NCBI RefSeq assembly: GCF_008120935.1
Contig: NZ_RDBO01000020.1
Span: 703,966 to 742,359 of the forward strand
Length of the DNA: 38,394 bases
From: Streptomyces sp. sk2.1
GTDB lineage: Bacteria; Actinomycetota; Actinomycetes; Streptomycetales; Streptomycetaceae
Direction of reading: 5' to 3'
Below, in pieces: positions 15,878-25,200 of the stretch. The notes beneath the pieces were generated by a model. The model did not search any database. It saw nothing but the letters and a program-made list of their open reading frames with translations, and was not told the DNA's origin. Position 1 is the first letter of the stretch, and every line of letters starts with the position of its first letter. Made by a program: the position numbers and the translations under genes.

Positions 15878-16750
15878 ATGCCCGCTGCCCACGACACATC
15901 CGCCGACGACCGCCGGGACGGCCCGGTGCTGTACGAGCGCCGGGGCCCGGTCGCGTACGTCACGATGAACCGCCCGCGCTACCGCAACGCCCAGAACTCG
16001 GCCATGACCTACGCCCTGGACGCCGCGTTCTACCGGGCCGCCGAGGACTCCGAGGTCAAGGTGGTCGTGCTGACGGGCGCCGGGGAGCACTTCTCGGCGG
16101 GCCACGACATCGGCACGCCCGGGCGCGACGCGCACCTGCCCTTCGAGCGCCGGGCCGGACTGTGGTGGGACCACAGCGACAAGGCGGGGGCGGAGAGCCG
16201 TTTCGCCCGCGAGTCGGAGGTCTACCTCGGCATGTGCAGGCGCTGGCGCGAACTGCCGAAGCCGGTCGTCGCCTCGGTCCGGGGGGCGTGCGTGGCCGGC
16301 GGGCTGATGCTCGCCTGGATCTGCGACCTGATCGTGGCGGGCGAGGACGCCTTCTTCGCCGATCCGGTGGTGCGGATGGGCATCCCCGGCGTCGAGTACT
16401 TCGCGCACCCCTGGGTGATGCCGCCCCGGATCGCGAAGGAGTTCCTGTTCACCGGCGACCGGATGAGCGCCCGCCGGGCGTACGAGATCGGCATGGTGAA
16501 CCAGGTGGTGGCGCCGGACGAACTCGACGACCGCACCCGGGAGCTGGCGGAGCGGATCGCCACGATGCCGCGCCTCGGGCTGGCCCTCACCAAGCGCGCG
16601 GTCAACCAGGCCGAGGACCTCCAGGGGCTGCACACCGGCCTGGACTCGGTCTTCGGCCTGCACCACCTCGCCCACGCGCACAACGCGGAGACGTCCGCGG
16701 ACCCGCTCGGCGGGATGGACGTCGCCGCGATGAAGAAGGCGGGCGGCTGA
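15878..16750 (+). CDS. enoyl-CoA hydratase/isomerase family protein
   Basis: A 290-residue crotonase-fold protein: GPVAYVTMNRPRYRNAQNSAMTYALD, VVVLTGAGEHFSAGHDIGTPGRD, SVRGACVAGGLMLAWICDLIVAGEDAFFADPVVRMG and FTGDRMSARRAYEIGMVNQVV. The oxyanion-hole segments FSAGHD and AGGLML are intact. A roughly 35-residue insert after GHDIG (FERRAGLWWDHSDKAGAESRFARESEVYLGMCRRW) is typical of a larger actinobacterial subgroup often found in steroid and fatty-acid clusters. ATG 15878 has GGAAGGA nine nt upstream, directly after operator site 2. It overlaps the next gene by one base. Hydration of an unsaturated HIP side-chain acyl-CoA after FadE30 is the likely job, by context only. Confidence 0.9.
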   Translation: MPAAHDTSADDRRDGPVLYERRGPVAYVTMNRPRYRNAQNSAMTYALDAAFYRAAEDSEVKVVVLTGAGEHFSAGHDIGTPGRDAHLPFERRAGLWWDHSDKAGAESRFARESEVYLGMCRRWRELPKPVVASVRGACVAGGLMLAWICDLIVAGEDAFFADPVVRMGIPGVEYFAHPWVMPPRIAKEFLFTGDRMSARRAYEIGMVNQVVAPDELDDRTRELAERIATMPRLGLALTKRAVNQAEDLQGLHTGLDSVFGLHHLAHAHNAETSADPLGGMDVAAMKKAGG

Positions 16751-17895
16751 TGGACCTGTCGCGCACACCGCAGGAGGAGGAGTTCCGGGCCGGGGCGCGC
16801 CGCTGGCTGCGGGCCAACGTGCCCGCCGAACCGCTGCCGTCGCTGGAGACCGCCGAGGGCTTCGCCGCGCACCGGGAGTGGGAGGCCCGGCTGTACGCGG
16901 ACCGCTGGTCGGTGGTCTCCTGGCCGGCCGCCCACGGCGGCCGGGACGCCGACGTCTTCGGGTGGCTGGCCTTCGAGGAGGAGTACTACGCGGCGGGCGG
17001 CCCCGGCCGGGTCTCGCAGAACGGCATCAACCTCCTCGCCCCGACCCTCTTCGACCACGGCACCGAGGAGCAGCGGGCCCGGATCCTGCCGCCGATGGCG
17101 AGCGGCGAGGTGATCTGGGCGCAGGCGTGGTCCGAGCCGGAGGCCGGTTCGGACCTGGCGTCACTGCGTTCGCGGGCGGTGCGCACGGACGGCGGCTGGC
17201 TGCTGTCGGGGCAGAAGACCTGGTCCTCGCGGGCCGCGTTCGCGGACCGGGCGTTCGGCATCTTCCGTACGGACCCCGGGGCCGCGAAGCCGCACCACGG
17301 GCTGACGTATCTGATGTTCGACCTGTCGGCGCCCGGCGTCTCGGTCCGGCCGATCGGGCGGCTGGACGGCAAGCCCGCCTTCGCCGAACTGTTCCTGGAC
17401 GAGGTGTTCGTGCCGGACGGGGACGTCATCGGGGAACCCGGGCAGGGCTGGCGCATCGCCATGTCGGCGACGGGCGCCGAGCGCGGGCTGATGCTCCGCT
17501 CCCCCGGCCGTTTCCTGGCCTCCGCCGACCGGCTCGACGCGCTGTGGCGCGCCCACGGCGACCCGTCGGACACGGCGCTGCGCGACCGGGTGGCGGACGC
17601 GGTGATCGGGGCCCGCGCCTATCAGCTCTTCACCTGCGCCGCCGCCTCGCGGTTCGCGGCGGGGACGGCCGTCGGCGCGGAGTCCAGCCTGAACAAGGTG
17701 TTCTGGTCCGAGTACGACATCGCGCTGCACGAGACGGCGCTCGACCTGCTGGGCCCGGACGGGGAACTCGCCGGTTCCGCGTGGGGCGAGGGGTACGTCT
17801 TCGCCCTCGCGGGCCCCATCTACGCCGGTACGAACGAGATCCAGCGCGACATCGTCGCCGAGCGGCTGCTCGGCCTGCCGAAGGGACGGCGCTGA
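16750..17895 (+). CDS. acyl-CoA dehydrogenase, FadE30-like
   Basis: A 381-residue flavoprotein with the acyl-CoA dehydrogenase order: helical N-domain (EEEFRAGARRWLRANVPAE, WPAAHGGRDADVFGWLAFEEEY), middle beta domain (WAQAWSEPEAGSDLASLRSRAVRTDGGWLLSGQKTWSS) and C-domain ending IYAGTNEIQRDIVAERLLGLPKG. Length and pattern agree with M. tuberculosis FadE30 (385 aa), which starts beta-oxidation of the HIP-CoA propionyl side chain. The neighbouring hydratase and KstR2 operator agree with this. ATG 16750 overlaps the hydratase stop. I use FadE30-like because several FadE paralogues belong to the regulon and sequence inspection alone does not separate them fully. Confidence 0.88.
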   Translation: MDLSRTPQEEEFRAGARRWLRANVPAEPLPSLETAEGFAAHREWEARLYADRWSVVSWPAAHGGRDADVFGWLAFEEEYYAAGGPGRVSQNGINLLAPTLFDHGTEEQRARILPPMASGEVIWAQAWSEPEAGSDLASLRSRAVRTDGGWLLSGQKTWSSRAAFADRAFGIFRTDPGAAKPHHGLTYLMFDLSAPGVSVRPIGRLDGKPAFAELFLDEVFVPDGDVIGEPGQGWRIAMSATGAERGLMLRSPGRFLASADRLDALWRAHGDPSDTALRDRVADAVIGARAYQLFTCAAASRFAAGTAVGAESSLNKVFWSEYDIALHETALDLLGPDGELAGSAWGEGYVFALAGPIYAGTNEIQRDIVAERLLGLPKGRR

Positions 17896-18281
17896 TGCGG
17901 TTCCTCCTCGACGACGAGCAGCGGGAGTTCGCCCGCTCGCTGGACGGGATGCTGGCGGCCTCGGACACCCCGTCGGCGGTACGGGCCTGGGCCGCCGGGG
18001 ACCACGGACCGGGCGGGGCCCTTTGGGACCGGCTGGCGGAGGCGGGGGTGTTCGCGCTGACGGTTCCCGGGGAGTACGGGGGCGTGGGTCCGCTGCCGGT
18101 CGAAGTCGCGGTGGCCTTCACCGAGTTGGGGCGGCACGTGGTGCCGGGCCCGGTGGTGGAGGCGGTCGCGGCCGGACAAGGGCCACTGAGCGGGGCCGGT
18201 CGGCGCCGCCCCGGGGGCCGCCGAAAGGCTCCCGGGGCGGTCAGCTCCCCCCGGTGGCCTCGGTCTCCCCGCGCAGGCTGA
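17895..18281 (+). pseudogene. truncated acyl-CoA dehydrogenase (N-terminal remnant)
   Basis: The frame begins as a normal acyl-CoA dehydrogenase: MRFLLDDEQREFARSLDGML, WDRLAEAGVFALTVPGEYGGVG, VEVAVAFTELGRHVVPGPVVE. After about residue 94 (near base 18178) the match stops and the frame continues as low-complexity Arg/Gly/Pro through the terminator of the next, convergent gene. Family members are 340-380 residues with the FAD-binding middle and C-terminal domains; these are absent here in all frames. A 3' deletion is therefore likely. The start GTG/ATG overlaps the FadE30-like stop in operon fashion. By analogy with paired FadE genes of the KstR2 regulon, it may once have been a heterodimer subunit. 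Confidence 0.8.
18206..18240 (-). terminator. hairpin terminator for the split-barrel protein gene
   Basis: CCGCCCCGGG (18206-18215) pairs with CCCGGGGCGG (18231-18240) and the stem extends inward by four more pairs (one G/U) to a GCCGAAA-type loop. It directly follows the stop at 18241 and lies within the frame of the truncated dehydrogenase. Confidence 0.65.
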
Positions 18282-18750
18282 TCGTGCGCACCGGCTTCCC
18301 CGGCCGCCACGTCCGGACCGCCAGCTCCTCCCCTTCCACGGAGACGCGGACCACCTCCTGGATCCGGGTGCGGAAGAGGTGGAACGGCTGGGGCGGGTTC
18401 ACCTCCTCGACGAAGCGGGCCAGGACGTCGGGGTCGGTGACCTCCACGGCGCGGCCGGAGACCCGGACGTCGCCGTCCGTCATCTCGGCGTCCGGGCCGG
18501 GGTTGGCGTGCACCGCGAACCTGGGGTCGCGGCGCAGGTCCAGCGCCTTGCGCGAGTTCGGCATCATGCCGAGCCACAGTTCGCCGAAGCGGAAGTCCAC
18601 CTCCAGCCCGGTCACGCGCGGCGATCCGTCCTTGCGCAGGGTCGCCAGGACGTGGTGCTTGTAGAGCTGGAAGCGGGCGCGGACGGTTTCGGCGAAGTCC
18701 GGCTCCGCCGTGTGGAACTCTTCCCAGGAACTCGATGTCATGGCAGCCAT
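18241..18750 (-). CDS. pyridoxamine 5'-phosphate oxidase-like FMN/F420 split-barrel protein
   Basis: A protein of about 169 residues with the pattern of the PPOX-like split-barrel fold: YKHHVLATLRKDGSPRVTGLEVDFRFGELWLGMMPNSRKALDLRRDPRFAVHANP, then VRVSGRAVEVTD. Such small flavin- or F420-binding proteins reduce or oxidise many small molecules, or bind haem, so substrate is not predictable. The start is uncertain: ATG 18771 abuts its AGGAG with no spacer, ATG 18750 and ATG 18741 lack a clear site; 18750 is a compromise. It is flanked by its terminator and by a 3' neighbour on the same strand with an 88-nt gap to the VWA gene. Confidence 0.85.
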   Translation of the reverse strand: MAAMTSSSWEEFHTAEPDFAETVRARFQLYKHHVLATLRKDGSPRVTGLEVDFRFGELWLGMMPNSRKALDLRRDPRFAVHANPGPDAEMTDGDVRVSGRAVEVTDPDVLARFVEEVNPPQPFHLFRTRIQEVVRVSVEGEELAVRTWRPGKPVRTISLRGETEATGGS

Positions 18751-18838
18751 GGAACCCGGTAATCCCGACATCTCCTGTCCGGATTCCCCGTCCGGTCGCC
18801 CGGTCGGCGGCGCGGTCGCCCGATCGGCCGCAGGGACC

Positions 18839-19582
18839 TCAGTCGGCGATGCCCAGGGCCCTGGCCGCGGCCAGCCACTGCGGGAACTCGGCGACGAGCC
18901 GGTCGTAGAGTTCGGCGTCCGGGACCCGGCGCGGGTCGGATCCGGCGTGGAAGAAGCCGGCGTTGTCGACGGGCCGCTTGGCGGGCACGGGGAGTTCGTC
19001 GAGCTTGCGCAGGAAGTCGAACTGGTTGCTCCGCTTGTTGCCGAAGCCGATGAACTGCCAGAACATCGGCAGTTTCGCCGCCTTGCAGAGATAGCGCTCG
19101 GCCGCGTGCCTGCTGGTCGGGCCGCCGTCCGTCTGGAAGACGACGAGTGCGGGGGCGGTGGCGCCGCTTTCGAGGTGGTGGTCGATGACGGCGTCCATGG
19201 CCAGGTGGTAGTTGGTCAGTCCCATGTGGCCGAGGTCCGCCGCGATCGCGTCGATCCGGCCGCGGTGGTTGTCCAGGGCCACGTCGGCGACGGCGTCGAT
19301 GTCCGTGGAGAAGAAGAAGACGGGGACGCGGCCGTCGTCGTCCAGGTGGGCCGCCAGTCCCAGCACCCGGTCGGCCAGGGCCTGGACGCTGCCGTCCTTG
19401 TAGTACCCCCGCATGGAGCCGGAGCGGTCGAGCACCAGGTAGACCGCGGCGCGTTCGCCGCCCAGGCGGTGCTTCGCCAGCGAGATCGAGGCGCTCTTGT
19501 AGAGGCTGACCAGCGCGGGCGCGGTCTCCTCGACCTTGCGGAGGCTGATCGCCGGGCCCCGCGCGGCGGACGGGTCGGTCAT
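18839..19582 (-). CDS. VWA-domain protein (TerF/tellurium-resistance-like)
   Basis: A 247-residue protein. After about 45 residues (ISLRKVEETAPALVSLYKSASISLAKHRL) comes a von Willebrand factor A domain with an intact metal-ion-dependent adhesion site: DRSGSM, a later Thr in MGLTNYHLAMD and a TDGGP loop. VVFQTDGG and FWQFIGFGN are typical of the TerF/YegL-like intracellular VWA proteins found with Ter stress systems. No signal peptide or other ter genes are seen nearby, so the role is open. ATG 19582 has GGAGGG four to five nt upstream and is preferred over a longer frame to 19705 that would overlap the divergent promoter. Confidence 0.88.
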   Translation of the reverse strand: MTDPSAARGPAISLRKVEETAPALVSLYKSASISLAKHRLGGERAAVYLVLDRSGSMRGYYKDGSVQALADRVLGLAAHLDDDGRVPVFFFSTDIDAVADVALDNHRGRIDAIAADLGHMGLTNYHLAMDAVIDHHLESGATAPALVVFQTDGGPTSRHAAERYLCKAAKLPMFWQFIGFGNKRSNQFDFLRKLDELPVPAKRPVDNAGFFHAGSDPRRVPDAELYDRLVAEFPQWLAAARALGIAD

Positions 19583-19722
19583 GGGGTCCCTCCGGTCCTC
19601 GACGTGTGCCGGTCCCCCGAGCGTAGGGCACCCGGATGTCCCCGGACCCTGGCGGTTCGCTATCTTGATCGCCGCCGTCCCCACCGGCCGCTCGTGCCAG
19701 TCCACCCGTGAAGGAGCCTGCC

Positions 19723-20646
19723 GTGGAGGCCGCGATCACCACCTGCTACCGGCATCCGTCGTACGAGACGTATGTGAGCTGCGTCCGCTGCGAACGGTTC
19801 ATCTGTCCCGACTGCATGCGCGAGGCCGCCGTGGGCCACCACTGCGTGGAGTGCGTGAAGGAGGGGCAGCGTTCGGTCCGGCAGGCGCGCACCGTGTTCG
19901 GCGGCGCGGTGGCGAGGTCCGCGGTGCCGCTGGTCACCTACGTGCTGATCGGTCTCAACGTCCTCGTCTACCTGGGCGAGCTGATCCGTCCCGGGATCGT
20001 CGACCGGTTCGCGATGCTGGGCGCGGGACTGAACGGCCCGGACGGGAACAAGTACCTGTACGAGGGCGGGAGCTTTCCCGGCTTCGACGTGGTCGGGGTG
20101 GTGGACGGCGAGTGGTACCGGCTGCTGACCGGTGCCTTCCTGCACCTGCCGCCGGACGCCTCGTCCTTCGGCTCGCTGCCGTTCGGGGTGCTGCACATCC
20201 TGTTCAACATGTACGCGCTGTGGAACCTGGGCCGGGTCGTCGAGGAACAGTTGGGCCGGGTCCGCTATCTCGCGCTGTACCTGCTGTCCGCGCTGGGCGG
20301 TTCGGTGCTGGTGTACCTGATCGCGCCGTCGGACGGCACGGTGGGCGCCTCGGGTGCGGTCTTCGGTCTCGGGGCGGCGTTCTACGTCATCAACCGGCGG
20401 CTGGGCCGCGACATGCGGGCGGTGAACCGCTTCATGGCCGGCTTCCTGATCTGGATGCTGATCTCGGCCGGGTTCACCTCGTGGCAGGGCCATCTGGGCG
20501 GGCTGCTGACGGGCGGCCTGGTCACGGTGGCGTATGCCTACGCGCCGGCGGGGCGCCGCACGACGGTCCAGGCCGCCGCGTGCGTGGTGCTGGGCGCGGC
20601 GCTGGTGCTGCTGGTGGTGCTCAAGACGTCCGCGCTGACCGGCTGA
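19723..20646 (+). CDS. rhomboid-family intramembrane serine protease with N-terminal zinc finger
   Basis: A 307-residue protein. Residues 1-45 hold a B-box-like zinc finger: CYRHP, CVRCERFICPDC, HHCVEC. Six or seven hydrophobic helices follow. Rhomboid signatures are HILFNMYALWNLG, the catalytic serine in GASGAVFG and the catalytic histidine in WQGHLGGLLTGG, so the Ser-His dyad is complete. A loop of about 45 residues between helices 1 and 2 is typical of the family. It cleaves transmembrane segments of other membrane proteins. GTG 19723 has AAGGAG six nt upstream, better than GTG 19708, which precedes the ribosome site. It is divergent from the VWA gene and convergent with gltD. Confidence 0.92.
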   Translation: MEAAITTCYRHPSYETYVSCVRCERFICPDCMREAAVGHHCVECVKEGQRSVRQARTVFGGAVARSAVPLVTYVLIGLNVLVYLGELIRPGIVDRFAMLGAGLNGPDGNKYLYEGGSFPGFDVVGVVDGEWYRLLTGAFLHLPPDASSFGSLPFGVLHILFNMYALWNLGRVVEEQLGRVRYLALYLLSALGGSVLVYLIAPSDGTVGASGAVFGLGAAFYVINRRLGRDMRAVNRFMAGFLIWMLISAGFTSWQGHLGGLLTGGLVTVAYAYAPAGRRTTVQAAACVVLGAALVLLVVLKTSALTG

Positions 20647-20650
20647 GCGG

Positions 20651-20685
20651 GTCCGGGGCCGGGCCGGAAAGGTCCGGCCCCGGAC
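20651..20685 (+). terminator. terminator of the rhomboid gene
   Basis: A 15-bp stem (20651-20665 with 20671-20685, one G/U pair) with loop GGAAA begins five nt after the stop codon. Confidence 0.8.
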
Positions 20686-20690
20686 GCGCC

Positions 20691-20735
20691 ACGGCGCCTG
20701 CCGGGATCGTCCGGTCGGGGACGGGCAGGCGCCGT
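20691..20735 (-). terminator. terminator of gltBD
   Basis: ACGGCGCCTGCC (20691-20702) pairs perfectly with GGCAGGCGCCGT (20724-20735), 45 nt after the gltD stop. With the preceding hairpin it insulates the convergent genes. Confidence 0.75.
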
Positions 20736-20779
20736 GTCGGTTCCGCACGCCGTTGTGCGGGACGTCCGGGGTGTCGCGA

Positions 20780-22240
20780 TCAGACCATGAGGGCACGGTC
20801 CGTCGGGCGGATCGGGGCCGGCAGGGCGCTGGCCCCGGTGAGGAAGCGGTCCACCCCGCGCGCCGCGGAGCGGCCCTCGGCGATGGCCCACACGATGAGG
20901 GACTGGCCGCGGCCCGCGTCACCGGCGACGAACACGCCGTCGACGTTGGTGGCGAAGTCCGCGTCGCGCGCGACGTTGCCGCGCTCGTCGAGCTCCAGGC
21001 CGAACTGCTGGACCAGGCCGTTGGACCGGTCGGTGCCGGTGAAGCCCATGGCGAGGGTGACCAGCTGGGCGGGGATGCGCCGCTCGGTGCCGGGCTTCTG
21101 TTCCAGCCCGCCGTCCTTGAACTCCACCTCGACCAGGTGCAGTGCCTGGACGTTGCCGTCCTCGTCGCCCTCGAAGTGGGTGGTGGACACGGAGTACACG
21201 CGCTCGCCGCCCTCCTCGTGCGCGGAGGTGACCTTGTAGAGCATGGGGAACGTCGGCCAGGGCTGGTTGGCGTTCCGCTCGTCGCCCGGCCGCGGCATGA
21301 TCTCCAGCTGGGTGACGGACAGGGCACCCTGGCGGTGGGCGGTGCCGACGCAGTCGGCGCCGGTGTCGCCGCCGCCGATGACGACGACGTGCTTGCCCTC
21401 GGCGGTGATCGGGGAGACCGTCAGGTCGCCCTCCTGCACCTTGTTGGCCAGCGGCAGGTACTCCATGGCGAAGTGCACGCCGTTCAGTTCGCGGCCCGGG
21501 ACGGGCAGGTCGCGGGAGACGGTGGCGCCCGCGGCGATGACCACCGCGTCGTAGCGGCGGCGGAGCCTGGCCGCGTCGATGTCCCGGCCGATCTCGGTCT
21601 CGGTGCGGAACTTGGTGCCCTCCGCGCGCATCTGCTCGATGCGGCGGTTGATGTGCGACTTCTCCATCTTGAACTCGGGGATGCCGTACCGCAGGAGGCC
21701 CCCGATGCGGTCCGCGCGCTCGTAGACGGCGACCGTGTGACCGGCCCGGGTCAGCTGCTGGGCGGCGGCCAGGCCGGCCGGTCCCGAGCCGATGACCGCG
21801 ACGGTCTTGCCGGAGAGCCGCTCGGGCGGCTGCGGGGTGACGTCGCCGTTGCCCCACGCCTTGTCGATGATGGAGACCTCGACGTTCTTGATGGTGACGG
21901 CCGGCTGGTTGATGCCGAGCACGCACGCCGACTCGCACGGGGCCGGGCAGAGCCGCCCGGTGAACTCCGGGAAGTTGTTCGTGGCGTGCAGCCGCTCGGA
22001 CGCGGCCGCCCAGTCCTCGCGGTAGGCGTAGTCGTTCCACTCGGGAATGAGGTTTCCGAGCGGGCAGCCGTTGTGACAGAACGGGATGCCGCAGTCCATG
22101 CAGCGCCCGGCCTGCTTGCTGATGATCGGGAGCAGCGAGCCGGGGACGTGGACCTCGTTCCAGTCCTTGACGCGCTCGGTCACGGGGCGGGTCTCGGCGA
22201 CCTCGCGCCCGGTGGTCAAAAAGCCCTTGGGGTCAGCCAT
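20780..22240 (-). CDS. gltD: glutamate synthase (NADPH) small subunit
   Basis: A 486-residue flavoprotein that passes electrons from NADPH to GltB. The N-terminal ferredoxin-like part has the cysteine sets [13 protein letters not shown] and CPAPCESAC for 4Fe-4S clusters. [10 protein letters not shown] (about residue 151) binds [12 protein letters not shown] binds NADPH, and [18 protein letters not shown] closes the FAD site. Length is normal. The start ATG lies inside the gltB end, with an 8-nt overlap (ATGGCTGA), so translation is coupled for equal subunit supply. It is the distal gene of gltBD. Confidence 0.97.
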   Translation of the reverse strand: MADPKGFLTTGREVAETRPVTERVKDWNEVHVPGSLLPIISKQAGRCMDCGIPFCHNGCPLGNLIPEWNDYAYREDWAAASERLHATNNFPEFTGRLCPAPCESACVLGINQPAVTIKNVEVSIIDKAWGNGDVTPQPPERLSGKTVAVIGSGPAGLAAAQQLTRAGHTVAVYERADRIGGLLRYGIPEFKMEKSHINRRIEQMRAEGTKFRTETEIGRDIDAARLRRRYDAVVIAAGATVSRDLPVPGRELNGVHFAMEYLPLANKVQEGDLTVSPITAEGKHVVVIGGGDTGADCVGTAHRQGALSVTQLEIMPRPGDERNANQPWPTFPMLYKVTSAHEEGGERVYSVSTTHFEGDEDGNVQALHLVEVEFKDGGLEQKPGTERRIPAQLVTLAMGFTGTDRSNGLVQQFGLELDERGNVARDADFATNVDGVFVAGDAGRGQSLIVWAIAEGRSAARGVDRFLTGASALPAPIRPTDRALMV

Positions 22241-25200
22241 TGGTCGCCGCCTCCATCATCTTCTCGGTGGTCTCCCGCTCGGAGAGACCGGCGAGCTCAG
22301 CGGCTTCCTTGGCGGCGAGCACTGCCTTGTACGTGGACGGGATGATCTTGCTGAAGCGGGCGACCGCCGTGTCCCAGTCGGCCAGCAGCTTCTCGGCGAC
22401 CGTGGAGCCGGTCTCCTCGCGGTGGCGGCGCACCACGTCGTGCAGCCACCGCTCGTCGGTGTCGGAGAGGGCTTCGATCGCGCCGTGGTTGCCGGCGTTC
22501 ACGTTGTCCCGGTCCAGGTCGATGACGTAGGCGACGCCGCCCGACATGCCGGCCGCGAAGTTGCGTCCGGTCTCGCCGAGCACGACGGCGTGTCCGCCGG
22601 TCATGTACTCGCAGCCGTGGTCGCCCACGCCTTCCGAGACGACCGTGGCGCCGGAGTTGCGGACGCAGAACCGCTCGCCGGTGCGGCCGCGCAGGAACAG
22701 TTCGCCGCCGGTGGCGCCGTAGGCGATGGTGTTGCCCGCGATGGTGGAGTACTCGGCGAGGTGGTCGGCGCCGCGGTCCGGGCGGACGACGATCCGGCCG
22801 CCGGACAGGCCCTTGCCGACGTAGTCGTTGGCGTCGCCCTCCAGGCGCAGCGTCACGCCGCTGGGCACGAAGGCGCCGAAGGACTGGCCGGCGGAGCCGG
22901 TGAAGGTGATGTCGATGGTGTCCTGCGGCAGTCCCGCGCCGCCGAACTTCTTCGTCACCTCGTGGCCGAGCATGGTGCCGACGGTCCGGTTGATGTTGCG
23001 GATCGCGACCTGGGCCCGGACCGGCTGGGCGGCCTCGGCGCCGTCCGCGCCCAGGGCGTCGGCGGCGAGCCTGATCAGCTCGTTGTCGAGGGCCTTGGCC
23101 AGACCGTGGTCCTGCTCGACCAGCTGGTGCCGGACGGCGCCCTCAGGCAGCTCGGGGACGTGGAACAGCCGCTCCAGGTCGAGGCCCTGCGCCTTCCAGT
23201 GCGTGACCGCGCGGTCGGTGTCGAGCAGCTCGGCGTGGCCGACGGCCTCCTCGATCGAGCGGAAGCCCAGCTCGGCGAGGAGCTCGCGGACCTCCTGGGC
23301 GATGAACTCGAAGAAGTTGACGACGTACTCGGCCTTGCCGGAGAACCGGGCGCGCAGGACGGGGTTCTGGGTGGCGATGCCGACCGGGCAGGTGTCCAGG
23401 TGGCAGACGCGCATCATGACGCAGCCGGAGACGACGAGCGGCGCGGTCGCGAAACCGAACTCCTCGGCGCCCAGCAGGGCGGCGATGACGACGTCGCGGC
23501 CGGTCTTCAGCTGGCCGTCGGTCTGTACGACGATGCGGTCGCGCAGGCCGTTGAGCAGCAGGGTCTGCTGGGTCTCGGCCAGGCCGAGCTCCCAGGGGCC
23601 GCCCGCGTGCTTCAGCGAGGTCAGCGGGGAGGCGCCGGTGCCGCCGTCGTGGCCGGAGATCAGCACGACGTCGGCGTGCGCCTTGGACACACCGGCGGCG
23701 ACCGTGCCGACGCCGACCTCGGAGACCAGCTTCACGTGGATGCGGGCCGCCGGGTTGGCGTTCTTGAGGTCGTGGATCAGCTGGGCCAGATCCTCGATGG
23801 AGTAGATGTCGTGGTGCGGCGGCGGGGAGATCAGGCCGACGCCCGGGGTGGAGTGCCGGGTCTTCGCGACCCAGGGGTAGACCTTGTGGCCGGGCAGCTG
23901 GCCGCCCTCGCCGGGCTTGGCGCCCTGCGCCATCTTGATCTGGATGTCGTCCGCGTTGACCAGGTATTCGCTGGTCACGCCGAAGCGGCCGGAGGCCACC
24001 TGCTTGATGGACGAGCGGCGCGCCGGGTCGTGGAGCCGGTCGGCGTCCTCGCCGCCCTCGCCGGTGTTGGACTTGCCGCCCAGCTGGTTCATGGCGATGG
24101 CGAGGGTCTCGTGCGCCTCGCGGGAGATGGAGCCGTACGACATGGCGCCGGTGGAGAAGCGCTTGACGATCTCGGAGACGGGCTCGACCTCGTCGACGGG
24201 GATCGGGGCGCGGTCCGGGTTGAAGGCGAACAGGCCGCGGAGCGTCATGAGGCGCTCGGACTGCTGGTTCACCCGGTCGGTGTACTTCTTGAAGATGTCG
24301 TAGCGCTTGTTGCGCGTGGAGTGCTGGAGGCGGAAGACCGTCTCCGGGTCGAACAGGTGCGGCTCGCCCTCGCGGCGCCACTGGTACTCGCCGCCGATCT
24401 CCAGCGCGCGGTGCGAGGCGGAGATGCCGGAGGCGGGGTACGCCTTGGCGTGGCGGGCGGCGACCTCCCGGGCGACGACGTCGAGGCCGGCGCCGCCGAT
24501 CTTGGTGGCGGTGCCGTTGAAGTACTTCGCGACGAATTCCTCGTCCAGGCCGACGGCCTCGAAGACCTGGGCGCCCCGGTAGGAGGCGACCGTCGAGATG
24601 CCCATCTTGGACATGACCTTCAGGACGCCCTTGCCGAGCGCGTGGATCAGGTTCCGGATGGCCTTCTCGGGCTCGATGCCCTCGATGAACGTACCGGCGC
24701 GGACCAGGTCCTCGACGGACTCCATCGCCAGGTACGGGTTGACCGCGGCGGCGCCGTAGCCGATCAGCAGCGCGACGTGGTGGACCTCGCGGACGTCACC
24801 GGCCTCGACCAGCAGGCCCACCTGGGTGCGCTGCTTGGTGCGGATGAGGTGGTGGTGGACGGCCGAGGTGAGCAGCAGCGAGGGGATCGGCGCGTGCTCG
24901 GCGTCGGAGTGCCGGTCGGACAGGACGATCAGGCGGGCGCCGTCCTCGATGGCGGTGTCGACCTCGGTGCGGATCTGCTCGATCCGGGCGGCGAGGGCCT
25001 CCCCGCCGCCGCCGACCCGGTAGAGGCCGGAGAGCGTGGCGGCCTTCATGCCGGGCATGTCGCCGTCGGCGTTGATGTGTATCAGCTTGGCCAGCTCGTC
25101 GTTGTCGATCACCGGGAACGGCAGGGTGACGCTGCGGCACGAGGCGGCGGTCGGCTCCAGCAGGTTGCCCTGCGGACCCAGCGAGGAGCGCAGCGAAGTG

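Noticed and set aside
18839..20646. VWA protein plus rhomboid as a possible Ter-type defence module
   Set aside because: No TerB/C/D, AAA ATPase or other partners are present and the two genes are divergent; ordinary housekeeping neighbours are more likely.
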